Shown here in pieces: positions 1 through 7,630 of a stretch of DNA of 64,000 bases (its first letter is position 1; every line of letters starts with the position of its first letter). Under the pieces are notes generated by a model. It searched no databases. It worked only from the letters and a program-made list of their open reading frames with translations, and was not told the DNA's origin. The translations under genes were made by a program, and so were the position numbers. Source of the stretch: Marinilactibacillus sp036039175 (GTDB taxonomy: Bacteria > Bacillota > Bacilli > Lactobacillales > Carnobacteriaceae_A); NCBI RefSeq assembly GCF_036039175.1, contig NZ_JAYXKP010000001.1, forward strand, positions 1 through 64,000, written 5' to 3'.

Positions 1-32
1 AATAACGTTGGTGAATTCTCACCAACGTTATT
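1..32. terminator. Perfect 14-bp inverted repeat, probable terminator
   Basis: The arms at 1-14 and 19-32 are exact reverse complements around a 4-nt loop (ATTC). The right arm overlaps the stop codon of the istA-like fragment read on the minus strand. The window edge hides the sequence beyond the left arm, so a minus-strand T-run cannot be checked. Probably an intrinsic terminator for a gene on one or both sides. Confidence 0.5.
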
Positions 33-159
33 TATTATAGAACCCGTATTTTCTAACTGTACGCCAAACATATCCGGTCTCCGTGACATTTTTATTCAAA
101 GAATAACCTTCTTCATTTCTCCTTTTTTTGATAGGATATATTTGGTCCATTGTGAGCAT
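28..159 (-). pseudogene. Remnant of IS21-family transposase IstA (N-terminal 43 codons)
   Basis: A 43-codon minus-strand frame begins MLTMDQIYPIKKRRNEEGYS and continues with a segment ending WRTVRKY. The order matches the start of IS21-family IstA proteins: MLxMDQ, then EEGYS, then a helix-turn-helix ending RTVKKY. A complete IstA is about 400-500 residues; this frame stops after 43, inside the palindrome at 1-32, and no IstB is visible. A purine-rich ribosome-binding-like stretch lies just upstream, so the fourth codon (ATG) is an equally good start. The identification rests on a short motif and is tentative; a chance small ORF is the alternative. Confidence 0.42.
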
Positions 160-402
160 CCTTTCCCATGCCTCTCTGAAGTTCTTAGTCAAACTCCATT
201 TTAAGTGGATGGTATGGGTTGAAGTAATGGGCTATTTTTTTTTGCCCGAGTTATGGGTTTTTCCTGCAATATTCTAAATATTTATTCTGCCATACACATA
301 TTTCTCATTACATACTATTTGTATTACTTTAAATATCTATATTTGTATTAATAACTTGCTACAAAAGCCGATTATAACAAAGTCAAAATATGGAGGGAAA
401 AA

Positions 403-1218
403 ATGTTTAAAACAATAATAAAGTACTCGACTTTAATCGCCTTAACAACTGCAGTGGTGATTAGTCTGAATCAAAGTGATACGGTGAATGCAGAAGCTCT
501 TAAAATTACTCAAAATAAATCATTCGAAATGGCTAGTGTAAAAAAAACTGAGAAGCCACAAACGAATAACCGGGTAGAGAAGGTACTAAGTAAAACAGAT
601 GCAGAAGCATATAAACTAGCGAAGAATATATCGAAAACAGAAAAAGAACAGTATACTAATCTATCTCAAAAAGAATTACAACAATTAGCAATTGGAATTG
701 ATTACAATAAATTAAATAAAGAGTTTGCATCATTAATCAATGCACGTAGAACAAAATTAAAATTAAGTACACTTAAACCAGCGAGCAATTTCGTTAGTGG
801 AACAAAGAAAATCACGAAAACTTTGGCAGATTATGGTTATCTTGGAGTTCATGCCTATAAAAGTCATACATTACCAAACGGCAAACCTACCTACACAGTA
901 TTTAGCCAAAATCTGATAAATAAAGGTGTAGGAGAAAATATTGCTTTCAAATACAATGCAAATAACCCTTACGAGATTGTAAGTGAAAAGTTCTTAGCGG
1001 AATACTTCTTTAATCAGTGGATGAATTCAGCCAGCCATAAAGCCAACATGGAAGATAAATTGTTTAAAGGTTTTACAATTGCTGCACAACCAGTGGTCAA
1101 TGGTAAAACTAGATTAGGAACAAGAAATGCCAAAGGTGTTTATACAATCACTGGACCAGCATATCCTCACTATGGAGTCGGTATTATAGCGGTATTGACG
1201 CTCGTCGATAACCTTTAA
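403..1218 (+). CDS. Secreted CAP-domain (SCP/PR1-like) protein
   Basis: A 271-residue protein with a signal peptide (lysines at 3 and 7, hydrophobic core about 10-22, likely cleavage near residue 30), a charged linker to about residue 100, and a C-terminal CAP domain. CAP hallmarks seen are the helix FASLINARR, the GENIAFKY segment, and FNQWMNSASHKANMED followed by GFTIAA, where His-containing helices form the CAP cavity. Such bacterial proteins are exported and usually of unknown substrate, sometimes wall-associated; no LPXTG anchor or LysM domain is visible, so it is probably released. The ATG follows GGAGGG at 392-397 with 5-nt spacing. It is monocistronic and ends before a bidirectional terminator. 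Confidence 0.8.
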   Translation: MFKTIIKYSTLIALTTAVVISLNQSDTVNAEALKITQNKSFEMASVKKTEKPQTNNRVEKVLSKTDAEAYKLAKNISKTEKEQYTNLSQKELQQLAIGIDYNKLNKEFASLINARRTKLKLSTLKPASNFVSGTKKITKTLADYGYLGVHAYKSHTLPNGKPTYTVFSQNLINKGVGENIAFKYNANNPYEIVSEKFLAEYFFNQWMNSASHKANMEDKLFKGFTIAAQPVVNGKTRLGTRNAKGVYTITGPAYPHYGVGIIAVLTLVDNL

Positions 1219-1298
1219 CAATTATATTAAGATAGTGTGTTTGAATAAGTTTACTTGCTAAATCGTATTCTGTTTTCAAAAATAATATGTGTAAGATG

Positions 1299-1336
1299 AT
1301 ACCCTCGAATTGTTCTTTTAATTCGAGGGTATTTTA
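1299..1336. terminator. Bidirectional intrinsic terminator
   Basis: Arms 1299-1311 and 1320-1332 (core ACCCTCGAAT) form a 13-bp perfect stem with an 8-nt loop, flanked by T-rich sequence. It sits between the CAP gene and the convergent RpiR-type regulator and can serve both. Confidence 0.8.
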
Positions 1337-1363
1337 TTAGCTATTGAATACTACAGAAAGTAA

Positions 1364-2113
1364 CTACTCATCAATAATTTGAGATTTTTTAACTTCTTTA
1401 GCTAATAACTCTATTGTATACAACGCGGGTAGCTGAGAAGTAATGTCAGCATGATGATTATATTCCTTAGAAATATAATATGGAATATTGATATCAGAGA
1501 GTTGAGCTATTGTGGACTTTGAACTATTGGTAATAGAGATAATAGAGCTACTAGTAAAATTCAAGTGATTTAGACAGTTTATGATTTCAGTCGTTTCTCC
1601 AGAGACAGACAAAACCACAATACAAATTTTTTCAGATAATCCCTTTGAAAGATAATCAAGCGGTAAATTTACAGGGTCTTCTATTCTTAATGCTATTTTG
1701 AAAATAGAAGAAAAGTATAGTGATCCGTATGAGGCAATAAGATTTGAAGATCCTGATCCTAAAAATAAGATTAATTCTTTGTCTTTAAGAAGTTCAACTG
1801 CTTCGATAATTTTGTCTCTATAATGAGGTTGCGTGGTCCTATTGATAAAATCAATCATAGCCATTTCATCTATATCATTGATAGGATTCTCTTTTTTTGT
1901 TTTTAAGTACATATTCAGTTTAATTCGAAACTCTGAATATCCTTCACATTCGAACTTTCTACAAAAGCGTAACACGCTTGTAGGGCTAGTGTGTGTACTA
2001 TCAGCCAGTTCTCTGATACGCATATAAACTACTTGCTCAAGATGAGCAGATACGAATCTGTATATTTCTCTATCAAGAGAAGTTAATTCGGGCGTGTAAT
2101 TTAAAAATAACAT
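1364..2113 (-). CDS. MurR/RpiR-family transcriptional regulator (HTH_6 + SIS)
   Basis: A 249-residue regulator. Residues about 1-75 form the RpiR-type helix-turn-helix (ELADSTHTSPTSVLRFCRKF is the recognition region). Residues about 100-230 form a SIS sugar-phosphate isomerase fold, with LFLGSGSSNLIA as its phosphate-binding loop and VLSVSGETTEI as its second loop. Family members sense phosphorylated (amino)sugars. It is transcribed away from the GH4/NagB/EIIC operon, which it probably controls. The start chosen is the second ATG because AGAGAGGA (2123-2130) lies 9 nt upstream of it; the ATG at 2122 directly abuts that site. Confidence 0.85.
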   Translation of the reverse strand: MLFLNYTPELTSLDREIYRFVSAHLEQVVYMRIRELADSTHTSPTSVLRFCRKFECEGYSEFRIKLNMYLKTKKENPINDIDEMAMIDFINRTTQPHYRDKIIEAVELLKDKELILFLGSGSSNLIASYGSLYFSSIFKIALRIEDPVNLPLDYLSKGLSEKICIVVLSVSGETTEIINCLNHLNFTSSSIISITNSSKSTIAQLSDINIPYYISKEYNHHADITSQLPALYTIELLAKEVKKSQIIDE

Positions 2114-2148
2114 TGAGTACATTCCTCTCTATTTAGCTTGAATATGAT

Positions 2149-2163
2149 GGAACAACTTGTTCC
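2149..2163. promoter_or_regulatory. Operator-like palindrome in RpiR/GH4 divergent region
   Basis: GGAACAA-C-TTGTTCC is a perfect 7-bp dyad around one base, placed between the divergent rpiR-like and GH4 genes. It is a natural candidate site for the adjacent RpiR-type regulator. This is inferred from position and symmetry only. Confidence 0.4.
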
Positions 2164-2239
2164 TCAATTGTAACTGCTTCCAAGATTAGATTCAAGCTCC
2201 TAAATAGCTCCAATCCAGTTCGTAAACTAATTTCTATAC

Positions 2240-2271
2240 TATAATACAGGTAGTAAATGAAAACGATTTAA
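2240..2271 (+). promoter_or_regulatory. Promoter -10 and near-cre site of the GH4 operon
   Basis: TATAAT at 2240-2245 is an ideal -10 without a convincing -35, consistent with a regulated promoter. ATGAAAACGATTTAA at 2257-2271 fits the CcpA consensus WTGNAANCGNWNNCW except at position 14. It lies just downstream of the expected transcription start and before the ribosome binding site AGGAGG, where CcpA would act as a roadblock. Confidence 0.45.
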
Positions 2272-2288
2272 TTTTAGGAGGAAGCATA

Positions 2289-3602
2289 ATGAGAGGGCTA
2301 AAAATCGTTACAATTGGTGGAGGTTCTAGTTATACACCAGAATTGATTGAAGGATTCATTAATCGTTATCAAGAACTACCCGTTGAAGAAATCTGGCTCG
2401 TAGATATTGAAGAAGGACGTGAAAAGCTAGAAATTATCGGAGAGCTTTCAAAAAGGATGATTAATAAAGCAGGTGTCCCGATTAATATTCATTTGTCTTT
2501 TAATAGAGAAGAAGCTTTGAAAGATGCTGACTTTGTGACGACTCAGTTTAGAGTGGGTCAATTAGAAGCAAGAGAAAAAGATGAGAGTATTCCTTTGAAA
2601 TACCATACAATTGGACAAGAAACAAACGGTCCTGGAGGATTATTAAAAGGGTTAAGAACTATTCCGGTGATTTTAGAAATCTGTTCTGAGATGGAAAGAC
2701 TTTGTCCTAACGCATGGCTGATCAACTTTACTAATCCAGCAGGAATGGTTACAGAAGCTGTATTTAGATATAGCAATATACGACAGGTAGTGGGCTTGTG
2801 TAATGGACCAATAGGCATTGAAAGAGGGATAGCTGATTTATTAGAGAAACCTCGAGAAGAGATTTATGTTGAATTTGCGGGATTAAACCATATGGTATTT
2901 GCTAAAAATGTTTATCTACGCGGTCTAAATAAAACTAAAGAAGTAATGGAAAAATTTGTTGAACAAGAGTCTTTAGTAGGGCTAAAAAATATAGAAGAAA
3001 TTGCATGGGAACCTGGGTTTATTAAAAAACTTGGTATGATTCCGATTGGTTATCTAAGATATTATTATCAGACTTCTAAGATGCTAGAAAAACAACAATC
3101 TGCTTATAAGCAAGAAGGTGTTAGAGCGAAAGTAGTAAAAGATGTGGAAGCAGAACTATTTGATTTGTACCGTGATACCGAACTTAATGAAAAACCTAAA
3201 GCATTAGAAAAAAGAGGTGGAGCTTACTACAGTGAAGCAGCTTGTAATTTAATTAGTTCTTTTTATAACGATAAGAGAGATATTCAGACGGTTAATACAA
3301 AGAACAATGGTTCAGTCCTAGATATTGATGTGGATTCAGTTGTAGAAGTGAATTGTGTTATAACAAAGCATGGTCCAATTCCTTTAACTACTGGCGCTCT
3401 ACCTGTTCCAATAAAGGGTCTAGTACAGCAAATCAAATCTTTTGAAAAAACAGCTATAGAGGCAGCAGTGACTGGGGATTATGAAACGGCGCTGCTTGCA
3501 ATGGTCATTAACCCTTTAGTTTCTAGCGATAGTGATGCAAAAAAAATGTTGGATGAACTTATTGAGGCGCACAAAGAGTATTTACCACAATTTAAAAATT
3601 AG
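2289..3602 (+). CDS. GH4-family 6-phospho-glycosidase (6-phospho-beta-glucosidase type)
   Basis: A 437-residue cytoplasmic enzyme of family GH4, which uses NAD+ and a divalent metal to cleave 6-phospho-glycosides by an oxidation-elimination route. Visible hallmarks are the N-terminal Rossmann motif KIVTIGGGSSYTPELIEG, the segment INFTNPAGMVTEA, the metal/substrate motif VGLCNGPIG with its cysteine and AGLNHM with its histidine. Length matches CelF/LicH-type members (about 440). It is the first gene of an operon with a NagB-like deaminase (19 nt to its chosen start) and a cellobiose-type EIIC, so its substrate is probably a PTS-imported disaccharide 6-phosphate, possibly one containing glucosamine. 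Chitobiose-6-phosphate hydrolase (ChbF-like) is the main alternative. Confidence 0.88.
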   Translation: MRGLKIVTIGGGSSYTPELIEGFINRYQELPVEEIWLVDIEEGREKLEIIGELSKRMINKAGVPINIHLSFNREEALKDADFVTTQFRVGQLEAREKDESIPLKYHTIGQETNGPGGLLKGLRTIPVILEICSEMERLCPNAWLINFTNPAGMVTEAVFRYSNIRQVVGLCNGPIGIERGIADLLEKPREEIYVEFAGLNHMVFAKNVYLRGLNKTKEVMEKFVEQESLVGLKNIEEIAWEPGFIKKLGMIPIGYLRYYYQTSKMLEKQQSAYKQEGVRAKVVKDVEAELFDLYRDTELNEKPKALEKRGGAYYSEAACNLISSFYNDKRDIQTVNTKNNGSVLDIDVDSVVEVNCVITKHGPIPLTTGALPVPIKGLVQQIKSFEKTAIEAAVTGDYETALLAMVINPLVSSDSDAKKMLDELIEAHKEYLPQFKN

Positions 3603-3621
3603 ATTTTAAAGGAGAATGTAT

Positions 3622-4341
3622 ATGAATCCATTTGAGTATATAATCGTTCCAAATTATAAAGAAATGAGTAGTATAGCTAGTGAAAAGATTATCTCTACAA
3701 TGAAATTATATCCTAATGCTCTCTATTGTTTTGCAGGAGGGGATACGCCCGTTGGTACTTTAGAGTTACTCGTTTCAGCGCATAATGAAAAAAGAATTGA
3801 CTTAAAAAAAGCTTATTACATTGGACTAGACGAATGGGTTGGTCTTGATGAGTCTGATGAGGGTAGTTGTATAGATTATATGAAAAGAAACTTGTTTGAA
3901 CCTGCTAACATTCCCGAAGACCATATTCATTTTTTTAATGCAAAGGATAGTAATCTTGATGAAGAATGTAAACTGGCTGATGCATTCATTCACTCACATG
4001 GTGGGATAACACTTTCTTTACTAGGAGTGGGAGTAAATGGTCACTTAGGATTCAACGAACCTGGTTCTAATCTTGAGAGTTTGGTACATATCGTAGAGCT
4101 GAGCGACATAACTAAAGAGGTTGCTGTAAAATACTTTTCTAAAGAAGCGAATGTTAGTCAGGGACTCACAGTAGGACTTAAGCAACTATTAAATTCAAAA
4201 TATCTTATTTTAGAGGCAAATGGAAAAACAAAAAAAGCTGCAATTCAAAAATTGATGGAAGACAAGGTTACGCTAAATTGGCCTGTAACAACTTTAAGAC
4301 TCCACAAGAATTGTACAGTAATTGTAAATGATGTTGGTTAA
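3622..4341 (+). CDS. Glucosamine-6-phosphate deaminase family protein (NagB-like)
   Basis: A 239-residue protein of the NagB/6-phosphogluconolactonase fold. NagB converts glucosamine-6-phosphate to fructose-6-phosphate and ammonia. Family features seen are FAGGDTPVGTLELL (phosphate-binding turn), GLDEWVGL with its catalytic Asp region, LLGVGVNGHLGFNEPGS including the active-site His, and a C-terminal VTTLRLH segment. It is close to usual NagB length but divergent, so galactosamine-6-phosphate deaminase/isomerase is possible. The ATG at 3622 is preferred because AAAGGAG (3608-3614) lies 7 nt upstream; the ATG at 3616 is too close. It sits between a GH4 hydrolase and an EIIC, suggesting an amino sugar is released by the hydrolase. 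Confidence 0.82.
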   Translation: MNPFEYIIVPNYKEMSSIASEKIISTMKLYPNALYCFAGGDTPVGTLELLVSAHNEKRIDLKKAYYIGLDEWVGLDESDEGSCIDYMKRNLFEPANIPEDHIHFFNAKDSNLDEECKLADAFIHSHGGITLSLLGVGVNGHLGFNEPGSNLESLVHIVELSDITKEVAVKYFSKEANVSQGLTVGLKQLLNSKYLILEANGKTKKAAIQKLMEDKVTLNWPVTTLRLHKNCTVIVNDVG

Positions 4342-4373
4342 AATATTTTGATAATAGTGAGGAGATGAATAAC

Positions 4374-5609
4374 ATGTTAGATTTATTTGAGAATAAAATT
4401 GTTCCGATATTATTTAAAGTTGGTCAGAATAAGCGTTTAATTGCCATTAGAAATGGACTATCCATAACGATACCTTTTACAATTATAGGTAGTTTTTTCT
4501 TAATTATAGGCAATTTGCCTATTCAAGCTTGGATGAACTTCATTTCGCCGTACTCTGAGATTATCAATGCACCAGTAAATGAAACCTTTGGAATGCTAGG
4601 CTTAATATCTGCTATTGGTATTGGTTATTTCTTGGGTAAAGAATTAAATGTAGAGCCAATTTCCAATGCTATTATCACTTTAGTGGCCTTTTTATTAGCG
4701 ACATTATCTGTTGAAAACACTTTGGATATTGAAGCTATGGGTGCTGTTGGAATGTTTACAGCAATTATGGTGGCTTTGTTTACCGTGGAAATCTATAGAT
4801 TCTTCATTAGGCACCGTATTACTATTAGAATGCCTGAGGGGGTTCCGCCAGCAGTCGCACAATCTTTTGTAAGTCTAATTCCAGCATTCGTTGTCATAGT
4901 AGCTATATGGATTGTAAGAGTGATTATTGGAATTGATTTGAACGAAATTATCCAGATTATTTTCCAACCATTAGTATTTGGATTGGACAGTCTCCCTGGT
5001 CTAGTAATTTATTCTTTGTTGGTTTGTTTACTCTGGACAGCAGGGATTCACGGGGATCATGCACTCGCTGGAATTGCTACTCCTATTTTCTTGAGTAATT
5101 TGGCAGCCAATACTGTCGCATTTCAGGCGGGTACACCATTGCCACATGTCGTGGTGGATGGATTCTGGATTGTATTCATGTGCTTAGGTGGTACAGGATC
5201 AACGATAGGTTTAGTTTTAAATATGTTAAGATCAAAAACTAAGGGTTACAAATCTTTAGGTAAATTGTCTTTACCTTCTGCGCTGTTCGCTATAAATGAA
5301 CCGGTCATTTTTGGTTTCCCAATAGTACTCAATCCTATTATAATGATCCCATTTATCGTAACACCTATTATATTGGGATCTGCTGCATATATTCTCACCA
5401 ATTTAGGGATAATAGGAAACATAGTTTTTCTCGTACCTTGGACTACCCCCCCTATTATAGGAGCATATCTAGCTACAAACGGAAATATACCTGCAGCCAT
5501 ATTCTCAGCTCTTTCTGTTATAGCATCTTATTATATATATCTTCCATTTTTTAAAGTTGCGGAAAAGAAACAGTTAATGCTAGAGCAAAACGAATCTGAA
5601 TCAAAGTGA
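4374..5609 (+). CDS. PTS EIIC, lactose/cellobiose family
   Basis: A 411-residue integral membrane permease of the Lac/Cel PTS family. The protein begins with the typical amphipathic LDLFENKIVP and has multiple hydrophobic helices. It carries the family signatures GIHGDHALAG and NEPVIFGFP, the latter around the conserved Glu of the substrate site. It imports and phosphorylates a disaccharide only with matching EIIB and EIIA, yet neither is encoded beside it; the nearest candidate EIIB is the lone gene at 15478-15789. The start at 4374 has TGAGGAG 9 nt upstream, whereas the earlier ATG at 4365 directly abuts that site. Third gene of the GH4 operon. Confidence 0.88.
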   Translation: MLDLFENKIVPILFKVGQNKRLIAIRNGLSITIPFTIIGSFFLIIGNLPIQAWMNFISPYSEIINAPVNETFGMLGLISAIGIGYFLGKELNVEPISNAIITLVAFLLATLSVENTLDIEAMGAVGMFTAIMVALFTVEIYRFFIRHRITIRMPEGVPPAVAQSFVSLIPAFVVIVAIWIVRVIIGIDLNEIIQIIFQPLVFGLDSLPGLVIYSLLVCLLWTAGIHGDHALAGIATPIFLSNLAANTVAFQAGTPLPHVVVDGFWIVFMCLGGTGSTIGLVLNMLRSKTKGYKSLGKLSLPSALFAINEPVIFGFPIVLNPIIMIPFIVTPIILGSAAYILTNLGIIGNIVFLVPWTTPPIIGAYLATNGNIPAAIFSALSVIASYYIYLPFFKVAEKKQLMLEQNESESK

Positions 5610-5749
5610 GACAGCTAAATTATTTTGAATCTAAAGATAACGAGGCGGTATTTACACATTCTATTCTTGAAAATTTTCAGAGACTGATATAAGTTTAAGG
5701 GCAACAACTGGGAAGTATAATTGATAACCTATTGAAGGAGTAGTATTTA

Positions 5750-5965
5750 ATGAAAAATGATTCTGCAAGAGTTAGGCTAAAACAAAAGTAGAACAAATTG
5801 TTTATACCTGAACCTAATCAGATTTCTGACCAGTTGGGAATTGACGATTAACGTGTATTTGAGATGGAAGTTATCAATCAAAAATCTGTAATTAAGACTA
5901 TATCAGAAGACGAAATGTCATTAGAAGAAATGGTCAATTGAATAAATGTTGAAAACAAGCCTTAA
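5750..5965 (+). pseudogene. Degraded MazE/AbrB-type antitoxin gene
   Basis: One frame from an ATG with a good ribosome binding site (AAGGAG, about 10 nt upstream) runs 72 codons but is broken by stops at codons 14 (TAG), 34 (TAA) and 64 (TGA). Read through, it keeps the order of a MazE-like swapped-hairpin protein: KLFIPEP, then DQLGIDD, then FEMEVINQKSVIKTIS, then SLEEMVN followed by INVEN, which parallels the C-terminal toxin-binding tail of MazE. No mazF-like toxin follows. It looks like a relic of a toxin-antitoxin module whose toxin has been lost. No known stop-codon reassignment would open this frame, since all three stops occur. Confidence 0.5.
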
Positions 5966-5985
5966 GCAGTCTGGTTTAGTTAAGA

Positions 5986-6036
5986 TGGGAGTCCTGATGT
6001 AGATTGATCTATCTACGTTGGGTCTCTATTTTTAAT
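5986..6036 (+). terminator. Weak terminator-like hairpin
   Basis: GTAGAT and ATCTAC form a short stem, with a T-rich tract (ATTTTTAATTTTG) beginning about 18 nt further on. It lies between the MazE-like relic and the next operon. The stem is short and the T-run is offset, so the call is weak. Confidence 0.3.
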
Positions 6037-6099
6037 TTTGAATACATATTTTCTTTGGAATTGTTTACAAACCTTTACATATAAGAATTTAAAATATTC

Positions 6100-6128
6100 T
6101 TGACTTATTTATGGTAACGCTTTATTAT
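6100..6128 (+). promoter_or_regulatory. Sigma-A promoter of the EIIBC/ARH/GntR operon
   Basis: TTGACT (6100-6105), a 17-nt spacer and TATTAT (6123-6128) give a near-consensus promoter. Transcription would start about 6135, at the first base of the repeat array below. Confidence 0.75.
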
Positions 6129-6135
6129 TAATATA

Positions 6136-6175
6136 ACGTAGTAACGTAGTAACGTTATAACGTTACTACGTTATA
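6136..6175. repeat. 8-bp-periodic ACGT repeats containing a 32-bp perfect palindrome (operator)
   Basis: Five consecutive octamers each begin ACGT: ACGTAGTA, ACGTAGTA, ACGTTATA, ACGTTACT and ACGTTATA, at 6136, 6144, 6152, 6160 and 6168. Bases 6142-6173 form a perfect 32-bp palindrome centred between 6157 and 6158. The array begins at the predicted transcription start, an ideal place for a repressor to block the operon or for a hairpin in the 5' leader. The likely ligand-responsive partner is the GntR/HutC regulator encoded by the third gene, but the pairing is inference. Confidence 0.75.
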
Positions 6176-6222
6176 GTCATTGTTCGCGACGGTGACATTA
6201 ACAGATCAAGGAGGAGTGCATT

Positions 6223-7629
6223 TTGGAATCTTTAGGATTAAAGATTGTTAAATTGCTTGGCGGAGAAGAAAATATAGTATCTATAACGCACTGTGCAACA
6301 AGACTAAGACCGGAATTAAAAGACCATAGCCTAGTTGATTCAAAAAAGCTAGATGATTTATCTGGTGTTATGGGTGTAGTAAGTACAGATTCAAGTGTTC
6401 AAATTATTATTGGTACCAATGTAGGGGAAATTTACGAGGATATTTTAAACAATACAGACTTGAACAGAGAGAAAGCAGTAGATAAAGTTCACCGAGAAGA
6501 TGTTAAAGAGGATAAAAATAATACGAGTAAACTTCGAAACTATTTCAATCGATTTATTGAAGTTGTAGTTAGTATTTTTTCTCCATTATTACCTTTATTT
6601 GCTGGTTCAGGATTGCTTAGAGGGTTTACAATTCTTGCTACCCAAATTGGTATATTAGACCCAGATAGTTCTACTAACTTAATCCTAACTCTAGCAGGAA
6701 CAGCAGTTTTTTATTTTCTTCCTATATTAGTAGCCATTACTACTGCTAAAAAGTTTAAAACGAGTCCTTATTTGGCTGTTGCTATAATGGGTGCTTTGAT
6801 CATGCCTGACTTCTTGTCATTAGTAGGTGAGTCTGGAACGAGCTCTATAACCTTTTTAGGGTTGCAAGCACCGCTATTTGATTATACAGGCCAAGTTATT
6901 CCTGCGATTGCAACAATCTGGATTCAATCTAAAATGGAACATTTCATGAAAGCTAAATTGCCTTCTAGCTTACACATGGTCATTATTCCTACGGTGTTAT
7001 TATTGCTACTGGTTCCTTTAGTTGCAGTTGTTATCGGTCCAGTAGGAAACTACATCAGTATATGGGCAGCAAATGGTGTAAATTATATTCTTTCACTGAA
7101 TAGTGTTATTTCTGGTGCTATTATAGGTGGCATATGGAATATTTTAATTCTATTAGGCGTTCATTGGGCACCGAACACAACTGTTGTTATACCAAATATA
7201 GCTTTGACTGGGGAATCTAGTATCATTGCATATGCTGCGAACGCCAATTTCGGTATGGCAGGTGCTGCTTTAGCAGTATTTATTAGAAGTAAAAACAAGA
7301 GTCTAAGAAACTTTTCAATAACATCTATAACTACTGTCTTCCTATCTGGTATTGTTGAACCCGCAATATATGGACTCGGAGTTAAATTGAAGACACCGTT
7401 AATTGCAGGGTGTGCTGGTGCAGCAATAGGAGGAGCTTTTATTGGACTGTTTAATGTTGTTGGTTACGCTTTCGTATTCGGTGGAATCACAACTATTCCT
7501 GCTTTTGCTGGGCCAACGTTATGGGCTTATGTCACTGGGTTAATTATTTCCTTTGTAACAGCACTAATCATTACATTATTAATTGGTTTTAAAGATCCAA
7601 TAGAAGAACAATTAGAAGGAGAAGATTAG
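6223..7629 (+). CDS. PTS EIIBC permease, glucose/beta-glucoside superfamily
   Basis: A 468-residue fused EIIB-EIIC protein. The EIIB domain (about 1-80) has the phospho-acceptor Cys24 in ITHCATRLR. A charged linker follows, then an EIIC domain from about residue 105 with roughly ten hydrophobic helices and the GVHWAPN and SGIVEPAIYG motifs. There is no C-terminal EIIA, so it must borrow one, possibly that of the EIIBCA permease at 31795-33717 or another EIIA-Glc. The start is TTG, 6 nt after AAGGAGGAG. It heads an operon with an ADP-ribosylglycohydrolase-family protein (1-nt gap) and a GntR regulator, unlike the usual pairing with a phospho-glycosidase. Confidence 0.88.
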   Translation: MESLGLKIVKLLGGEENIVSITHCATRLRPELKDHSLVDSKKLDDLSGVMGVVSTDSSVQIIIGTNVGEIYEDILNNTDLNREKAVDKVHREDVKEDKNNTSKLRNYFNRFIEVVVSIFSPLLPLFAGSGLLRGFTILATQIGILDPDSSTNLILTLAGTAVFYFLPILVAITTAKKFKTSPYLAVAIMGALIMPDFLSLVGESGTSSITFLGLQAPLFDYTGQVIPAIATIWIQSKMEHFMKAKLPSSLHMVIIPTVLLLLLVPLVAVVIGPVGNYISIWAANGVNYILSLNSVISGAIIGGIWNILILLGVHWAPNTTVVIPNIALTGESSIIAYAANANFGMAGAALAVFIRSKNKSLRNFSITSITTVFLSGIVEPAIYGLGVKLKTPLIAGCAGAAIGGAFIGLFNVVGYAFVFGGITTIPAFAGPTLWAYVTGLIISFVTALIITLLIGFKDPIEEQLEGED

Positions 7630-7630
7630 G

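Noticed and set aside
229..250. Terminator hairpin GGGC/GCCC with T-run
   Set aside because: Only four pairs enclose the T-run itself, so it would not work as an intrinsic terminator.
1833..2027. 64-codon plus-strand membrane-like frame
   Set aside because: It is antisense to the RpiR-type regulator and has no ribosome binding site.
6111..6126. cre site between -35 and -10 of the EIIBC promoter
   Set aside because: GGTAACGCTTTAT shares only the CG core and a few bases with the consensus.
5939..6200. mazF toxin gene downstream of the MazE-like relic
   Set aside because: Short frames in all phases, none with MazF features such as the RPVVV-type motif.
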